Of a stretch of DNA of 64,000 nt, positions 23,985 through 33,477 are shown one piece after another (within the stretch, counting starts at the first letter, position 1; every line of letters starts with the position of its first letter). Source of the stretch: Flavobacterium sp. ENC (GTDB lineage: Bacteria > Bacteroidota > Bacteroidia > Flavobacteriales > Flavobacteriaceae); assembly GCF_020991415.1 (NCBI RefSeq), contig NZ_JAJMOY010000010.1:78730-142729 (forward strand), written 5' to 3'. The notes below the pieces were generated by a model. That model did no database searches, was not told the origin of the DNA, and saw nothing but the letters and a program-made list of their open reading frames with translations. The position numbers and the translations under genes are program-made.

Positions 23985-24071
23985 ATAATAATGAATGTAC
24001 GTCATTTATCTGATGTTTATAAATTATTATAATGTTTAAAAATTAGACAAATAAATTTTACCAATCAAAAT

Positions 24072-27000
24072 ATGAGAAAAATACTTCTTTTAATACTGTT
24101 ATTATTCGCTTTTTCAAATATAAAAGCTCAGGGCTCGTTTGGAGAAGAATTAGTTCCAATTAAATCCCCTCAGTCCCATTCTTTTGAAAAATATGGAAAT
24201 GTTCCTGTAAATATGTATACAGGATCTATTGATTTGAAAATACCAATAACGTCATTTGATGCTGGAGGTATGAATGTTCCTGTAATTTTATCTTATGATT
24301 CATCGGGTTTTATTCCTCATAAAAAATCAGATCCCCCCGGAATAAACTGGACATTATTGGCAGGGGGAAGAATTACCAGACAGCTTAATAAGGTGCCAGA
24401 TGAATATGTGGGATTTATATCGCCTGATACTGGAGGATGGGGATATAAAAATGATTGTTCCGGTTTTTTGGCCGGAGTAAAAGCAAATCCGTCAAATAAT
24501 GTAAATGCATATAAAGTTACAGGAGGAACGGGATTTTATAATTTTACACAATGGGTATTTGGATCGGCTTCTAATTCGTATGAGACACATCCCGATGTCT
24601 TTAACTTCAATGCTTTAGGTATTTCTGGAAAGTTTATGGTAGGAAACGACGGAAATGTTCTTGTCGAATCCGAGGATCCGGGTATAAAAGTAGATTTATC
24701 TCAAATGGCTTTATACAATTATGCAGAATGTATTCCCCCGGCTTCAACGATTATAATTACAGATGGAAAAGGGAACAGATATTTTTTTGGAGGAGATTTG
24801 TCGAAGTATGAAATAAGTTATTCCAGAGTAAAAAGTACAAGTAAAGAAGATAATATGCCTGTTATTAATTCTTTTAGCTTGTCCAAAATAATTTTGAGTA
24901 CGGGAAGCGTAATAGAATTCAACTATATTACCGACAGCTTTCCTGATCTTTTTTGCGAAAATGCAAGTACAATAGGAACTAAGCAGTATCCCAATGGATT
25001 GTTGATTTCTATGGAGTCTTCTTATCAGCAGGGTTTAAGCTCAGGTAGCCTGAGAACTTGTCCGGCTAATCAAAGCGGTTTTTTATGTGGACAGTCATAC
25101 AGCACACTAAGTAGTGCCGATACATATTATTCCTTTTTAAAAAAATCAATATTATCTTCAATTAAATTTGGAGATTATGAAATTAGAATAAATTATAAAG
25201 ACATTGGTTATGCTGTAAAATATGAAAGCAACAGCGCACCCTCTATTTACAACAATGACAATGAGTGGGTAATCGATAATGTGGAAACTTACACAGGTTT
25301 AGATTTACTAAAAAAAACAACTTTTATATATTCCAATTTAGGAGGTTCCAACCCAAGACCATTCCTGACAGCCTTAAAAGAGCTTGATGCCAATCAGCAA
25401 TATTCATTTGAGTATTATAATACAACTTCATTACCTCCATATTATACCACAGGCATAGATCACTGGGGCTACTGGAATTTTAAAGATAATAACACCAGTA
25501 TTGCGCCTTTCGATAATTCCTACAACATAAGTACGGGAGACTATAATCTTATAAATACGCCAAGAGATCCTGATCCATTGGCTTATAATACAGCACTTCT
25601 TAGCAAGATTACCTATCCTACAAAAGGGTACACCTCTTATGAGTATGAGCCTCACTATTACGGTAAAAGAGTTGAGAGGAATTCAGCAAGTTTATTTCTT
25701 CCGGCACTTACTAACAACGGGGGATTAGCTGGTGGAGCAAGAATCAAAAAAGTAATTAATTATTCTGCTGAAGGGATTCTAAGTTCACAAAAAGAGTATC
25801 AGTATGTTTCTGGTTTAAATGGAAATATAAGTTCAGGCATTTTAATGAATTGGCCCAGATATCAATATTTTTTCACACAGAATACTAATGGGATCATTTC
25901 TACAAAATTACAAGTTACAAGTTCTAATATTCAGACAATAAGTCTGGACAGTTACAATGTTGGTTATTCAAAAGTTTTCGAAATAGAGTCTGGGAAAGGT
26001 TACACAGAAAATAATTTTTCAACCTACGAAACACATCCCGACACATTTGCGTCTGAAATAAGCAATACCAGATTGTACCTTGAAGGATCTGTGGTTTCAG
26101 GTTCGGTCTCTCTTAATGAAAATGATTTCGCACCGCTTAATTTATTCAAAAATTCTAAATTTCAGGGAAGTGATAAAAGCATATTGAGAGGGAAATTATT
26201 AACTCAGAAAATATTTAAACAATCGGATTTAAGTAACCCTGTTAAAACAGTTGAATATCAATATACCGATAATGTAGAATTTAATCCAAACAATCAGATA
26301 GATAACAATAAATATGTATCTGTTAATCAGATTTCGGGATTGAGGGTACAAGGATATAAAAAATATATGAATGCTTCCTATCTCAAGAAAAACATCACCA
26401 GAGAATTTTATTCTGGTAATGAGATAAAAACAGAACAGGAGTATTTCTATGATGCGCCAAGGCATCTGAATGTAAGCAGAGATTCAAAATTAAATTCAAA
26501 TAATATCGTAGAATTAAAAAGATATAAATATGCGAATGATTATGTATTTCCGCCTTTATCTACCATACCAGCTGCGAATGAGATTCATGATCTGGCAGCA
26601 TTAGTATCCAATAATGTAGTAGATATACCGGTGGAGATTAACAATTCTATTGTAAAAGGAGGGGTTGAGTATGTGACCGGAGGCAAACTGAATTATTTTG
26701 AGGATTTAAAAGTGGAAAAGACTTTCGAATTGGAAACTAATGATCTTATTAACGTAAGTGGTTTTAATTTTTCTACAGTTAACCCAACAGGTTTTGTCTT
26801 TGACAGTAGGTACAAGGAAGCAGCGACTTTTCCAAAATATGATTCTAAAGGGAATATATTAGAGATAAAGCCGGCTGATGGAATTACAACGAGTTATATC
26901 TGGGGATACAACAACCAATACCCAATAGCGAAAGTAATAAATGCAACCTATCAGGATATTACTAATGTTTTGGGTACAGCAACTTTAACCCAATTGAATA

Positions 27001-27287
27001 ATGGGTATAAACAGGTAGTAGTTTCGCCTGGACCACCACAAGTTATTTACAAAAATATCGCATTAACAGATGCAGAAATCCGTACAATGCTGATGGTACT
27101 TCAAACCAGTTTAACTAATGCACAAGTGAATGTTTTTACCTATAAGCCTCTGGTTGGAATAACAAGTACAATAGATGTTAAGGGTAGAAATACGTATTAT
27201 GAATATGATGAATTTAATAGATTGAAAACTGTAAAGGATCATGATGGTAAAATTCTCTCAGAAAATGAATACCATTATAAAAACTAA
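24072..27287 (+). CDS. large exported YD/Rhs-type protein, N-terminal partner
   Basis: 1071 residues with signal peptide (MRKILLLILLLFAFSNIKAQ). The start (SFEKYGNVPVNMYTGSIDLK, IPITSFDAGGMNVPVILSYD and PPGINWTLLAGGRITR) is the SpvB/TcB-like opening of Bacteroidota Rhs proteins. Later parts carry YD-type strands (QQYSFEYYN, YTSYEYEPHYYGKRV) and the C-terminus has TTSYIWGYNNQYPIAKV and GRNTYYEYDEFNRLKTVKDH. It lacks a core and toxin end and stops 12 nt before the next Rhs gene. The two gene products together probably make one shell, split as in other Bacteroidota. Confidence 0.8.
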   Translation: MRKILLLILLLFAFSNIKAQGSFGEELVPIKSPQSHSFEKYGNVPVNMYTGSIDLKIPITSFDAGGMNVPVILSYDSSGFIPHKKSDPPGINWTLLAGGRITRQLNKVPDEYVGFISPDTGGWGYKNDCSGFLAGVKANPSNNVNAYKVTGGTGFYNFTQWVFGSASNSYETHPDVFNFNALGISGKFMVGNDGNVLVESEDPGIKVDLSQMALYNYAECIPPASTIIITDGKGNRYFFGGDLSKYEISYSRVKSTSKEDNMPVINSFSLSKIILSTGSVIEFNYITDSFPDLFCENASTIGTKQYPNGLLISMESSYQQGLSSGSLRTCPANQSGFLCGQSYSTLSSADTYYSFLKKSILSSIKFGDYEIRINYKDIGYAVKYESNSAPSIYNNDNEWVIDNVETYTGLDLLKKTTFIYSNLGGSNPRPFLTALKELDANQQYSFEYYNTTSLPPYYTTGIDHWGYWNFKDNNTSIAPFDNSYNISTGDYNLINTPRDPDPLAYNTALLSKITYPTKGYTSYEYEPHYYGKRVERNSASLFLPALTNNGGLAGGARIKKVINYSAEGILSSQKEYQYVSGLNGNISSGILMNWPRYQYFFTQNTNGIISTKLQVTSSNIQTISLDSYNVGYSKVFEIESGKGYTENNFSTYETHPDTFASEISNTRLYLEGSVVSGSVSLNENDFAPLNLFKNSKFQGSDKSILRGKLLTQKIFKQSDLSNPVKTVEYQYTDNVEFNPNNQIDNNKYVSVNQISGLRVQGYKKYMNASYLKKNITREFYSGNEIKTEQEYFYDAPRHLNVSRDSKLNSNNIVELKRYKYANDYVFPPLSTIPAANEIHDLAALVSNNVVDIPVEINNSIVKGGVEYVTGGKLNYFEDLKVEKTFELETNDLINVSGFNFSTVNPTGFVFDSRYKEAATFPKYDSKGNILEIKPADGITTSYIWGYNNQYPIAKVINATYQDITNVLGTATLTQLNNGYKQVVVSPGPPQVIYKNIALTDAEIRTMLMVLQTSLTNAQVNVFTYKPLVGITSTIDVKGRNTYYEYDEFNRLKTVKDHDGKILSENEYHYKN

Positions 27288-27299
27288 TTCAAGAGAAAT

Positions 27300-30200
27300 A
27301 TGAAAAGTATAACCATATTAGTATTTATACTGTTTTCTGCTGTAGTATTCAGTCAAACCCAAACAGAAAATTATATAAAAAGTACAACTTATAAAGTAGA
27401 ATCCACTGTAAAGATTCCCAACCCTACAATATCCCAAGTCAATCAAAATATTACCTACTTTGATGGTCTGGGCAGATCTATTCAGCAAATAGCTCATAAA
27501 CAATCTGCTACCGGAAAAGATATTGTTATACCGATACAATATGATTCTTTTGGCCGTCAGGCAAGAGAATATTTACCCTATGTGCCTGCAACAGCCGCTT
27601 CTCTTGATTATAAAACGAATGCACTAACCGATGTTGGGTCTTTTTACGATATCCCTGCATACGACAAGACTACTAATCCCTACTCACAAAAAGAATTTGA
27701 AGCTTCACCATTGGACAGGGTTTTAAAACAAGCAGCTCCGGGAAATGATTGGAAAAGTGGGAACGGCCACGAAATAAAATTTGAATACCAAACTAATTCG
27801 GGTAGTGGGGCTAATGAAGATAAAGTAAAGAATTTTGGTGTGGATTTAAGTAATCTGAACACGACTAATACAGTAAAATTAGTAAATAACGGTTATTATA
27901 TAGCAAATGATTTATACAAAACTATAATTTACGATGAGAATACAGCTGCTGTGCCTCTGGAGATAAGTGGATCAACAGTAGAGTTTAAAAACAAACAAGG
28001 GCAGGTGGTTTTAAAAAGAACGTACGGAGCTTCTGGACAAGGTATAACTATTGAAAGACACGACACTTATTATGTTTATGATGATTTAGGAAATCTTACT
28101 TTTGTCATTCCTCCAAAAGCATCAGATATAATTTTCTCAAATACAAGTAACCAAACTGATATAACATCTGTAGAAACTGTCTCTTTAGGAAATAGTGTCT
28201 CCTTATCAGCATCAAACAGTATAAGGCTTCTTCCTGGATTTAATGCAAAGGCGGGGAGTACTTTTACAGCCAGAATTGAAATTGGCAATGAAACTATTTT
28301 AGATAACTTATGTTATCAATACAGGTACGATTCCCGTCACAGGTTAATTGAAAAAAAACTGCCCGGCAAACAATGGGAGTTTATTGTTTATGACAAATTA
28401 GACCGTGTCGTGGCTACAGGGCCTGCTAATTCGCCCTTCAATAATTTAACATCTGCTGGCTGGCTAATCACCAAATACGATGCTTTTAACAGACCCGTTA
28501 TTACGGGCTGGATGCCTGCTGCATCCCTAACTCCTGCTGACAGAAAAAGCATTCAGGCAGCACGAAATTCAGAAACAACAAACTTTAGCGAAACCAAAAC
28601 AGCTTCGGTGATTACTACTATCAACAATGTTGATACACGTTATACAAATCTGGTCTGGCCAACTAATTCTGCTACAGCAGTGCCTGCAACTGTATATCAT
28701 GTTTTAACGGTGAACTATTATGACAACTATGATTATCCGGCTGCTCCAACGGTTTTTACTGCTGTAGCCGGACAGCCTGTTTTTTATAATACCACGGTAA
28801 AACCAGTGGGACTTCCAACGGGTTCCTGGACAAGGATTCCTGAAGCCATTACCACAACGCCAATAAAAGCCGAAATCGGTTATGTGCTTTATGATACTAA
28901 AGCCAGACCTATTCGAAATTATATTTCTAATTTCTTAGGAGGATATGAGCAGATCGATACAAATCTGGATTTCGCCGGAAAAACGATGTATACTATAACC
29001 ACGCATCAGAGAATAGGCGGAGCGGCAGTGAACACGATCAAAGATGAATATTCCTATTCCAATCAGGACCGCCTGATTTCTGTGAAACAGACGATTACTG
29101 GAGTTTCCCAACAACTTTTAGCCTACAATGAATATGATGAACTAGGGCAGTTAATCTCTAAAAAAGTCGGAAATAATGAAAATACCCCTTTACAGGTCGT
29201 TAACTACAGTTACAATATAAGAGGATGGCTTAAAGGAATTAATAAGGTAGACCTGTTAACAAATGGTGCAGATCCAAAGGATTTGTTCGCTTTTGAACTC
29301 AAATACAATGATATTGCAGATGTGTCCAAAAAATTATTCAACGGTAATATCAGCCAGACCCGTTGGGCGAGTGATAATATGGATAAAACCATACGAAATT
29401 ATATGTATACGTATGATGCGCTAAACAGGCTTAAAAGTGCCACAGACAATGCAGGTCTTTTTAATGAGGACAACATACAATATGACAAGAACGGTAATAT
29501 TTTAAAACTGAAGCGCAAAGGAGCAATTGTAGCGATGCCTTCCATAGCTGTACCTGCCAACTACGGGCTGATGGATGACCTGACTTATACTTATGATTCC
29601 GGAAACAAACTCCTGAAAGTAGCCGATGCCGCTGCAACCGATCAATACGGTTTTAAGGACGATGCTGTAAATACAGCTGCAGATACTGCAGATGATTACA
29701 CCTATGATGCCAATGGCAATATGCTTACCGATGCCAATAAAGGACTGACGACCAATATTGTTTACAACCATTTAAACCTGCCAACCAAAATAATTTTCCC
29801 GACAGGGAATATTACTTATCTTTACAATGCTGCCGGACAGAAGGTTCAAAAAATAGTTGTAGAGACATCTCCGGCAAATACAATCACAACAGAGTATTTA
29901 AACGGATTTCAATATAAAAAGATGAATAGCGGAACAACTGAACTACAGTTTTTTCCAATACAGGAAGGATATGTGGCCAATAATTCTGGGACGCTCTCGT
30001 ATGTATTTCAGTATAAGGATCATTTGGGTAATGTACGCCTTAGTTATGCCAAGAATCCAAGTTCCGGTCTTATTGATATTATAGAAGAGAACAATTACTA
30101 TCCTTTTGGACTTGAACATCAGGGATATAATAATACTCCTAAATTTACTTACGGTAATACTATTGCGGAACAGTATAAGTACAACGGCAAGGAGCTCCAA

Positions 30201-31043
30201 GACGAGATGGGGCTTGGCTGGTACGATTATCAGGCACGTAATTATGATCCTGCAATTGGACGTTGGATGAATATTGACCCGCTGGCGGAGAAGAGTAGAA
30301 GATTTAGTCCTTACACCTATGCGTTAAATAACCCTGTTTACTTTATCGATCCTGATGGAATGATGGCTACGCCTCCAGATTGGTATATCGACGATAGGAC
30401 AGGTAAAGTTTTAGGTCAAGATGGAGCAACAACAAATAATGTTAGGTTAATTGATTCAAATAATTATAATGATATTAAAGAAGCAAATGGAGGTTCAACA
30501 ATGTCAGCAGAAGCTACAGCGCAGTTGCAGAATAGTGAGACAAGTACACTTGTTACTGTGAATGATACACAGATTCAAAATGAGCTACAGCAAGTAAATG
30601 ACCAGTCAAGAAATGTTGAACATCAGACTAATATTGTTTTAGACAGAACTAGTGGAGAAGTTAAGGCAGTACGTGGAAATCCAGGAGTGGATGGTTTAAC
30701 AACAATGGATTATGAAACTCGTACAAATAAGGACGGTGTAAGCTATAATACTCAGGGAGGGAATTTATTATTGGGTCAAGCTCACGGTCATAATTTAATT
30801 AAGGACCCTAATAAAGTAAATATCCCTGGGACATCAGAAGTAGATAAAAATACTGCGGCAAGTTCGGGTGTTACAATCTATTCTATTGATGCATACAATA
30901 CGCTAGTCGGTGGTCAAGCGCAAATTAATCGAGTTACTCCAGCAGGTGTGCAAGACAACGGTGTAGGTACGACTAAAGGAGCAACAGGGACTGGTAACTT
31001 CAACATAGGATTAGATGCATTAAAAAGATGGAGTGGTTTTTAA
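27300..31043 (+). CDS. Rhs protein with RHS core and JAMM-like C-terminal domain
   Basis: 1247 residues with signal peptide. The N-terminus (NQNITYFDGLGRSIQQIAHK, PIQYDSFGRQAREYLPY) is the DUF6443-type opening. At about 283-333 lies an inserted segment (SLGNSVSLSASNSIRLLPGF then NAKAGSTF) known from Bacteroidota stack domains. YD repeats follow, then the RHS core at about 958-1020 (YKYNGKELQDEMGLGWYDYQ, then ARNYDPAIGRWMNIDP and YALNNPVYFIDPDG). The C-terminal ~220 residues are variable and include GQAHGHN (His1162, His1164) and GTSEVD (Ser1179, Asp1182). This H-x-H...S-x-x-D layout is that of JAMM/JAB metal-dependent peptidases. The next gene encodes a lipoprotein, the likely immunity protein. 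The activity is inference. Confidence 0.85.
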   Translation: MKSITILVFILFSAVVFSQTQTENYIKSTTYKVESTVKIPNPTISQVNQNITYFDGLGRSIQQIAHKQSATGKDIVIPIQYDSFGRQAREYLPYVPATAASLDYKTNALTDVGSFYDIPAYDKTTNPYSQKEFEASPLDRVLKQAAPGNDWKSGNGHEIKFEYQTNSGSGANEDKVKNFGVDLSNLNTTNTVKLVNNGYYIANDLYKTIIYDENTAAVPLEISGSTVEFKNKQGQVVLKRTYGASGQGITIERHDTYYVYDDLGNLTFVIPPKASDIIFSNTSNQTDITSVETVSLGNSVSLSASNSIRLLPGFNAKAGSTFTARIEIGNETILDNLCYQYRYDSRHRLIEKKLPGKQWEFIVYDKLDRVVATGPANSPFNNLTSAGWLITKYDAFNRPVITGWMPAASLTPADRKSIQAARNSETTNFSETKTASVITTINNVDTRYTNLVWPTNSATAVPATVYHVLTVNYYDNYDYPAAPTVFTAVAGQPVFYNTTVKPVGLPTGSWTRIPEAITTTPIKAEIGYVLYDTKARPIRNYISNFLGGYEQIDTNLDFAGKTMYTITTHQRIGGAAVNTIKDEYSYSNQDRLISVKQTITGVSQQLLAYNEYDELGQLISKKVGNNENTPLQVVNYSYNIRGWLKGINKVDLLTNGADPKDLFAFELKYNDIADVSKKLFNGNISQTRWASDNMDKTIRNYMYTYDALNRLKSATDNAGLFNEDNIQYDKNGNILKLKRKGAIVAMPSIAVPANYGLMDDLTYTYDSGNKLLKVADAAATDQYGFKDDAVNTAADTADDYTYDANGNMLTDANKGLTTNIVYNHLNLPTKIIFPTGNITYLYNAAGQKVQKIVVETSPANTITTEYLNGFQYKKMNSGTTELQFFPIQEGYVANNSGTLSYVFQYKDHLGNVRLSYAKNPSSGLIDIIEENNYYPFGLEHQGYNNTPKFTYGNTIAEQYKYNGKELQDEMGLGWYDYQARNYDPAIGRWMNIDPLAEKSRRFSPYTYALNNPVYFIDPDGMMATPPDWYIDDRTGKVLGQDGATTNNVRLIDSNNYNDIKEANGGSTMSAEATAQLQNSETSTLVTVNDTQIQNELQQVNDQSRNVEHQTNIVLDRTSGEVKAVRGNPGVDGLTTMDYETRTNKDGVSYNTQGGNLLLGQAHGHNLIKDPNKVNIPGTSEVDKNTAASSGVTIYSIDAYNTLVGGQAQINRVTPAGVQDNGVGTTKGATGTGNFNIGLDALKRWSGF

Positions 31044-31054
31044 AATTTATCAAT

Positions 31055-31561
31055 ATGAAAAATATAATTATATCAAGTTTTGTGTTATTATTTATTAGTT
31101 GCACATCAGTTAAAAAAACATATGTAATTCCTTATGTAATTGATGTAAGTGCGGAGAAATCAATTTATAAAGAAGTTTTTAAATCAACAGAAAAAAACAT
31201 TGTATTCTACATTGAGCACCTTTCGGATTCAACTTTAAAGTTTCATTTGATTAATTCAAATGATAAGGAATTTTTAGAAACAAATAGAAAGCTATTTATT
31301 AACGATAAATTTTATCCAATAATTTTTGATACTGATTATCTTTTCTATTCAGAAATGAAGGACGGTCAACCAATAGTTTCCCATGAAGTAAAAAAGAATA
31401 TTTATGAAAAAATTTCTATTCCTACTATTCAGGAAAGGGAGAAAAATCCAGAATTATATGGATATAAAAGGAAGTCGCTTATAATTGATCATAGCATTTA
31501 TTGGATTCTAGACAAAAAAGGAAAATTATTACAAACTAATTCAGAAATTGTAAAAAAATAG
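31055..31561 (+). CDS. lipoprotein, probable immunity protein of the Rhs toxin
   Basis: 168 residues from ATG 31055 (MKNIIISSFVLLFISC, lipobox Cys16). An in-frame upstream start would overlap the toxin gene and spoil the signal sequence. The mature domain (YVIPYVIDVSAEKSIYKEVF, then FYIEHLSDSTLKFHL) is not a known family. It is 11 nt behind the Rhs gene and followed by a terminator, so it ends the operon. A lipidated immunity protein implies a toxin met in the periplasm. Confidence 0.65.
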   Translation: MKNIIISSFVLLFISCTSVKKTYVIPYVIDVSAEKSIYKEVFKSTEKNIVFYIEHLSDSTLKFHLINSNDKEFLETNRKLFINDKFYPIIFDTDYLFYSEMKDGQPIVSHEVKKNIYEKISIPTIQEREKNPELYGYKRKSLIIDHSIYWILDKKGKLLQTNSEIVKK

Positions 31562-31575
31562 ATAATGAGCCAAAA

Positions 31576-31607
31576 GAAAAAAACCACTTCTTTATGGAGT
31601 GGTTTTT
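31576..31607. terminator. terminator of the Rhs operon
   Basis: aaaaaccact/agtggttttt stem flanked by A and T runs, directly after the lipoprotein gene. Confidence 0.7.
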
Positions 31608-31897
31608 GCTTTTTTTGTAGAGTTAAATAGTGGCTGAAATATCGTAAAGAATATATTCTATAATCAGCGAATACAGCCTTGTTATGATTTCTGATGTAGC
31701 TCATACCAATTTAAAGAAATATTTTTATATTTATTGATATACTTGCCATTCAATAAGATTAAAAATATCCCCCCGCTCTCCGAAGTGTTTCTTATAAAAA
31801 GCTGCGCAAATGTCTCTGACTTTGCGCAATTTTTTTGATGTTCCTATGAAAACTAAACCTTATTAAAGTCTCAGACTTTTTATGTTTTAGTTTAAAC

Positions 31898-31930
31898 AAA
31901 AAAAAAGCTCCAGATTTCTCTGAAGCTTTT
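31898..31930 (-). terminator. terminator of the second tRNA-fMet
   Basis: agcttcag/ctggagct hairpin with T run on the minus strand, nine bases from the tRNA end. It has the same sequence as the displaced terminator at 5608-5640. Confidence 0.75.
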
Positions 31931-31938
31931 CGTCTTAG

Positions 31939-32011
31939 TAGCGGGAACAGGACTCGAACCTGTGACCTTCGGGTTATGAGCCCGACGAGCTGCCTACTGC
32001 TCTATCCCGCG
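31939..32011 (-). tRNA. tRNA-fMet (CAT), initiator, uninterrupted locus
   Basis: Sequence identical to the tRNA at 6754-6826: CAT anticodon, three G:C pairs in the anticodon stem, C1:U72 mismatch. Here the tRNA is followed directly by its own terminator, with no nuclease unit, so it shows the pre-insertion state. A TATCTTTG box lies upstream in the same position. Confidence 0.95.
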
Positions 32012-32023
32012 ATGTTTCGGGTG

Positions 32024-32031
32024 CAAAGATA
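32024..32031 (-). promoter_or_regulatory. -7 promoter box of the second tRNA-fMet
   Basis: gtgcaaagatacg is conserved at both tRNA-fMet genes; TATCTTTG on the minus strand fits TAnnTTTG. Confidence 0.6.
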
Positions 32032-32100
32032 CGCCGATTTCTGAGAAAAACAACGAAAACTTTAAAAAATGTTTTATTTTCTGTATTGGGTTGATATGAT

Positions 32101-32108
32101 TACCTTTG
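32101..32108 (+). promoter_or_regulatory. -7 promoter box of era
   Basis: TACCTTTG fits TAnnTTTG and ends 19 bases before the era start codon. No clear -33 TTG at the expected distance. Confidence 0.5.
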
Positions 32109-32127
32109 CACAATAAATATTACGCAA

Positions 32128-33009
32128 ATGTCACATAAAGCAGGTTTTGTAAACATCATAGGGAATCCAAACGTTGGAAAATCAACATTGATGAACGCCT
32201 TTGTTGGAGAAAGATTATCAATTATTACATCAAAAGCACAAACAACACGCCATCGTATTCTTGGAATCGTAAATGGCGAGGATTTTCAACTTATATTATC
32301 GGATACTCCCGGAATCATCAAACCGGCTTATGAAATGCAGGAATCGATGATGAACTTCGTAAAGTCGGCTTTTGAAGATGCGGATATTCTGGTTTACATG
32401 GTAGAGATAGGGGAGCAGGACTTAAAAGATGAAGCTTTCTTTAATAAAATAATCCACGCTAAAATCCCGGTTTTATTATTGTTGAATAAAATTGACAATT
32501 CAAATCAGGAACAACTGGAAGAGCAGGTCGCTTTTTGGACCGCTAAAGTGCCAAACGCAGAGATTTTTCCAATTTCGGCTTTGCAGAATTTTAATGTGCC
32601 GGAAGTTTTTACAAGAATTATCGATTTATTGCCGGAATCTCCGGCCTATTATCCAAAAGATCAGTTAACAGATAAACCGGAACGTTTTTTCGTAAATGAA
32701 ACCATCCGTGAAAAAATCTTACTGAACTACAGCAAAGAGATTCCATACGCAGTTGAAATCGTAACGGAAGAATTTTTTGAAGACGAAAATATCATCAGAA
32801 TTCGTTCGATTATTATGGTAGAACGCGAAACCCAAAAAGGAATCATCATAGGCCACAAAGGCGCCGCTTTGAAAAAAGTAGGTACCGAAGCCCGTGCCGA
32901 TCTGGAAAAATTCTTCGGAAAACAAATCCACATTGAACTGGTTGTAAAAGTGAATAAAAACTGGAGAAGCAATGCAAATATGCTGAAACGATTTGGGTAT
33001 AACCAATAA
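32128..33009 (+). CDS. era: GTPase Era
   Basis: 293 residues. G1 GNPNVGKST (12-20), a TTRHR switch, G3 DTPGI, G4 NKID and a SALQ-type G5 define the GTPase. The C-terminal KH domain (about 200-293) has the RNA-binding GIIIGHKGAALKKVGTEAR loop. Era binds the 3' end of 16S rRNA and helps 30S assembly. Length is standard. der follows 470 bp downstream, each with its own TACCTTTG box, so two ribosome-assembly GTPases are neighbours but probably separate transcription units. Confidence 0.97.
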   Translation: MSHKAGFVNIIGNPNVGKSTLMNAFVGERLSIITSKAQTTRHRILGIVNGEDFQLILSDTPGIIKPAYEMQESMMNFVKSAFEDADILVYMVEIGEQDLKDEAFFNKIIHAKIPVLLLLNKIDNSNQEQLEEQVAFWTAKVPNAEIFPISALQNFNVPEVFTRIIDLLPESPAYYPKDQLTDKPERFFVNETIREKILLNYSKEIPYAVEIVTEEFFEDENIIRIRSIIMVERETQKGIIIGHKGAALKKVGTEARADLEKFFGKQIHIELVVKVNKNWRSNANMLKRFGYNQ

Positions 33010-33372
33010 GAGCGTTTTCAGTCGCAGTGTTCAGTCTCAGTTTTCAAACTGGAATTGATAATTGTTTCAGATTTGCAATTATAAAAAGGCACAGTCAGAT
33101 TATTCCAGGTTTTTAAATGCCAGTCGTTTATTTTAACTGAGATTGAAAACTGAAAACCGAATCCTTAGCCCTGATAGAAGTGGAAATCCTTTTGTGAAGC
33201 TTTAGCGTAACAAAAGATTACTTTACTTTATTCATATTTAAAGCGGAGTTCAGTGAACTTCGTTTGAAACGGATAGCAGGAAACAGCTCCTGAAAATACT
33301 CCTTAAAATAACAGGAAAAATAATAAAAAACTTAGGTACTTAGAAACTTAGCGACTGAGCCACTTTTTTACC
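33010..33372. repeat. era-der spacer with two stuttered quasi-palindromes
   Basis: 33013-33052 has a run of cagt/tcag words (ttttcagtcgcagtgttcag) whose complement-like partner lies at 33137-33165 (actgagattgaaaactgaaa). A second stuttered block, cttaggtacttagaaactta followed by gcgactgagcc, is at 33330-33362. No gene. The right end is the der promoter. Confidence 0.55.
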
Positions 33373-33380
33373 TACCTTTG
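33373..33380 (+). promoter_or_regulatory. -7 promoter box of der
   Basis: TACCTTTG fits TAnnTTTG, 97 bp before the der ATG, giving a leader of about 90 nt. Confidence 0.5.
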
Positions 33381-33477
33381 CAAAAAATTAAAATAAAGCA
33401 TTTTGGATTTATAAGTGATAGAATTTTAGGGAACTAAAAATCTAAAAGCTGTAATCCAAGATCTAAAATTCAAAAAA

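Larger units (their letters stand above)
31562..31938. other. intergenic region with two terminators and a tRNA-linked module
   Basis: 377 bp: a hairpin terminator for the Rhs operon (31576-31607), a module (31796-31890, gctgcgcaaatgtctctgac...taaagtctcagacttttta) similar to 21479-21570, and the terminator of tRNA-fMet (31898-31930). No gene. Confidence 0.55.
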
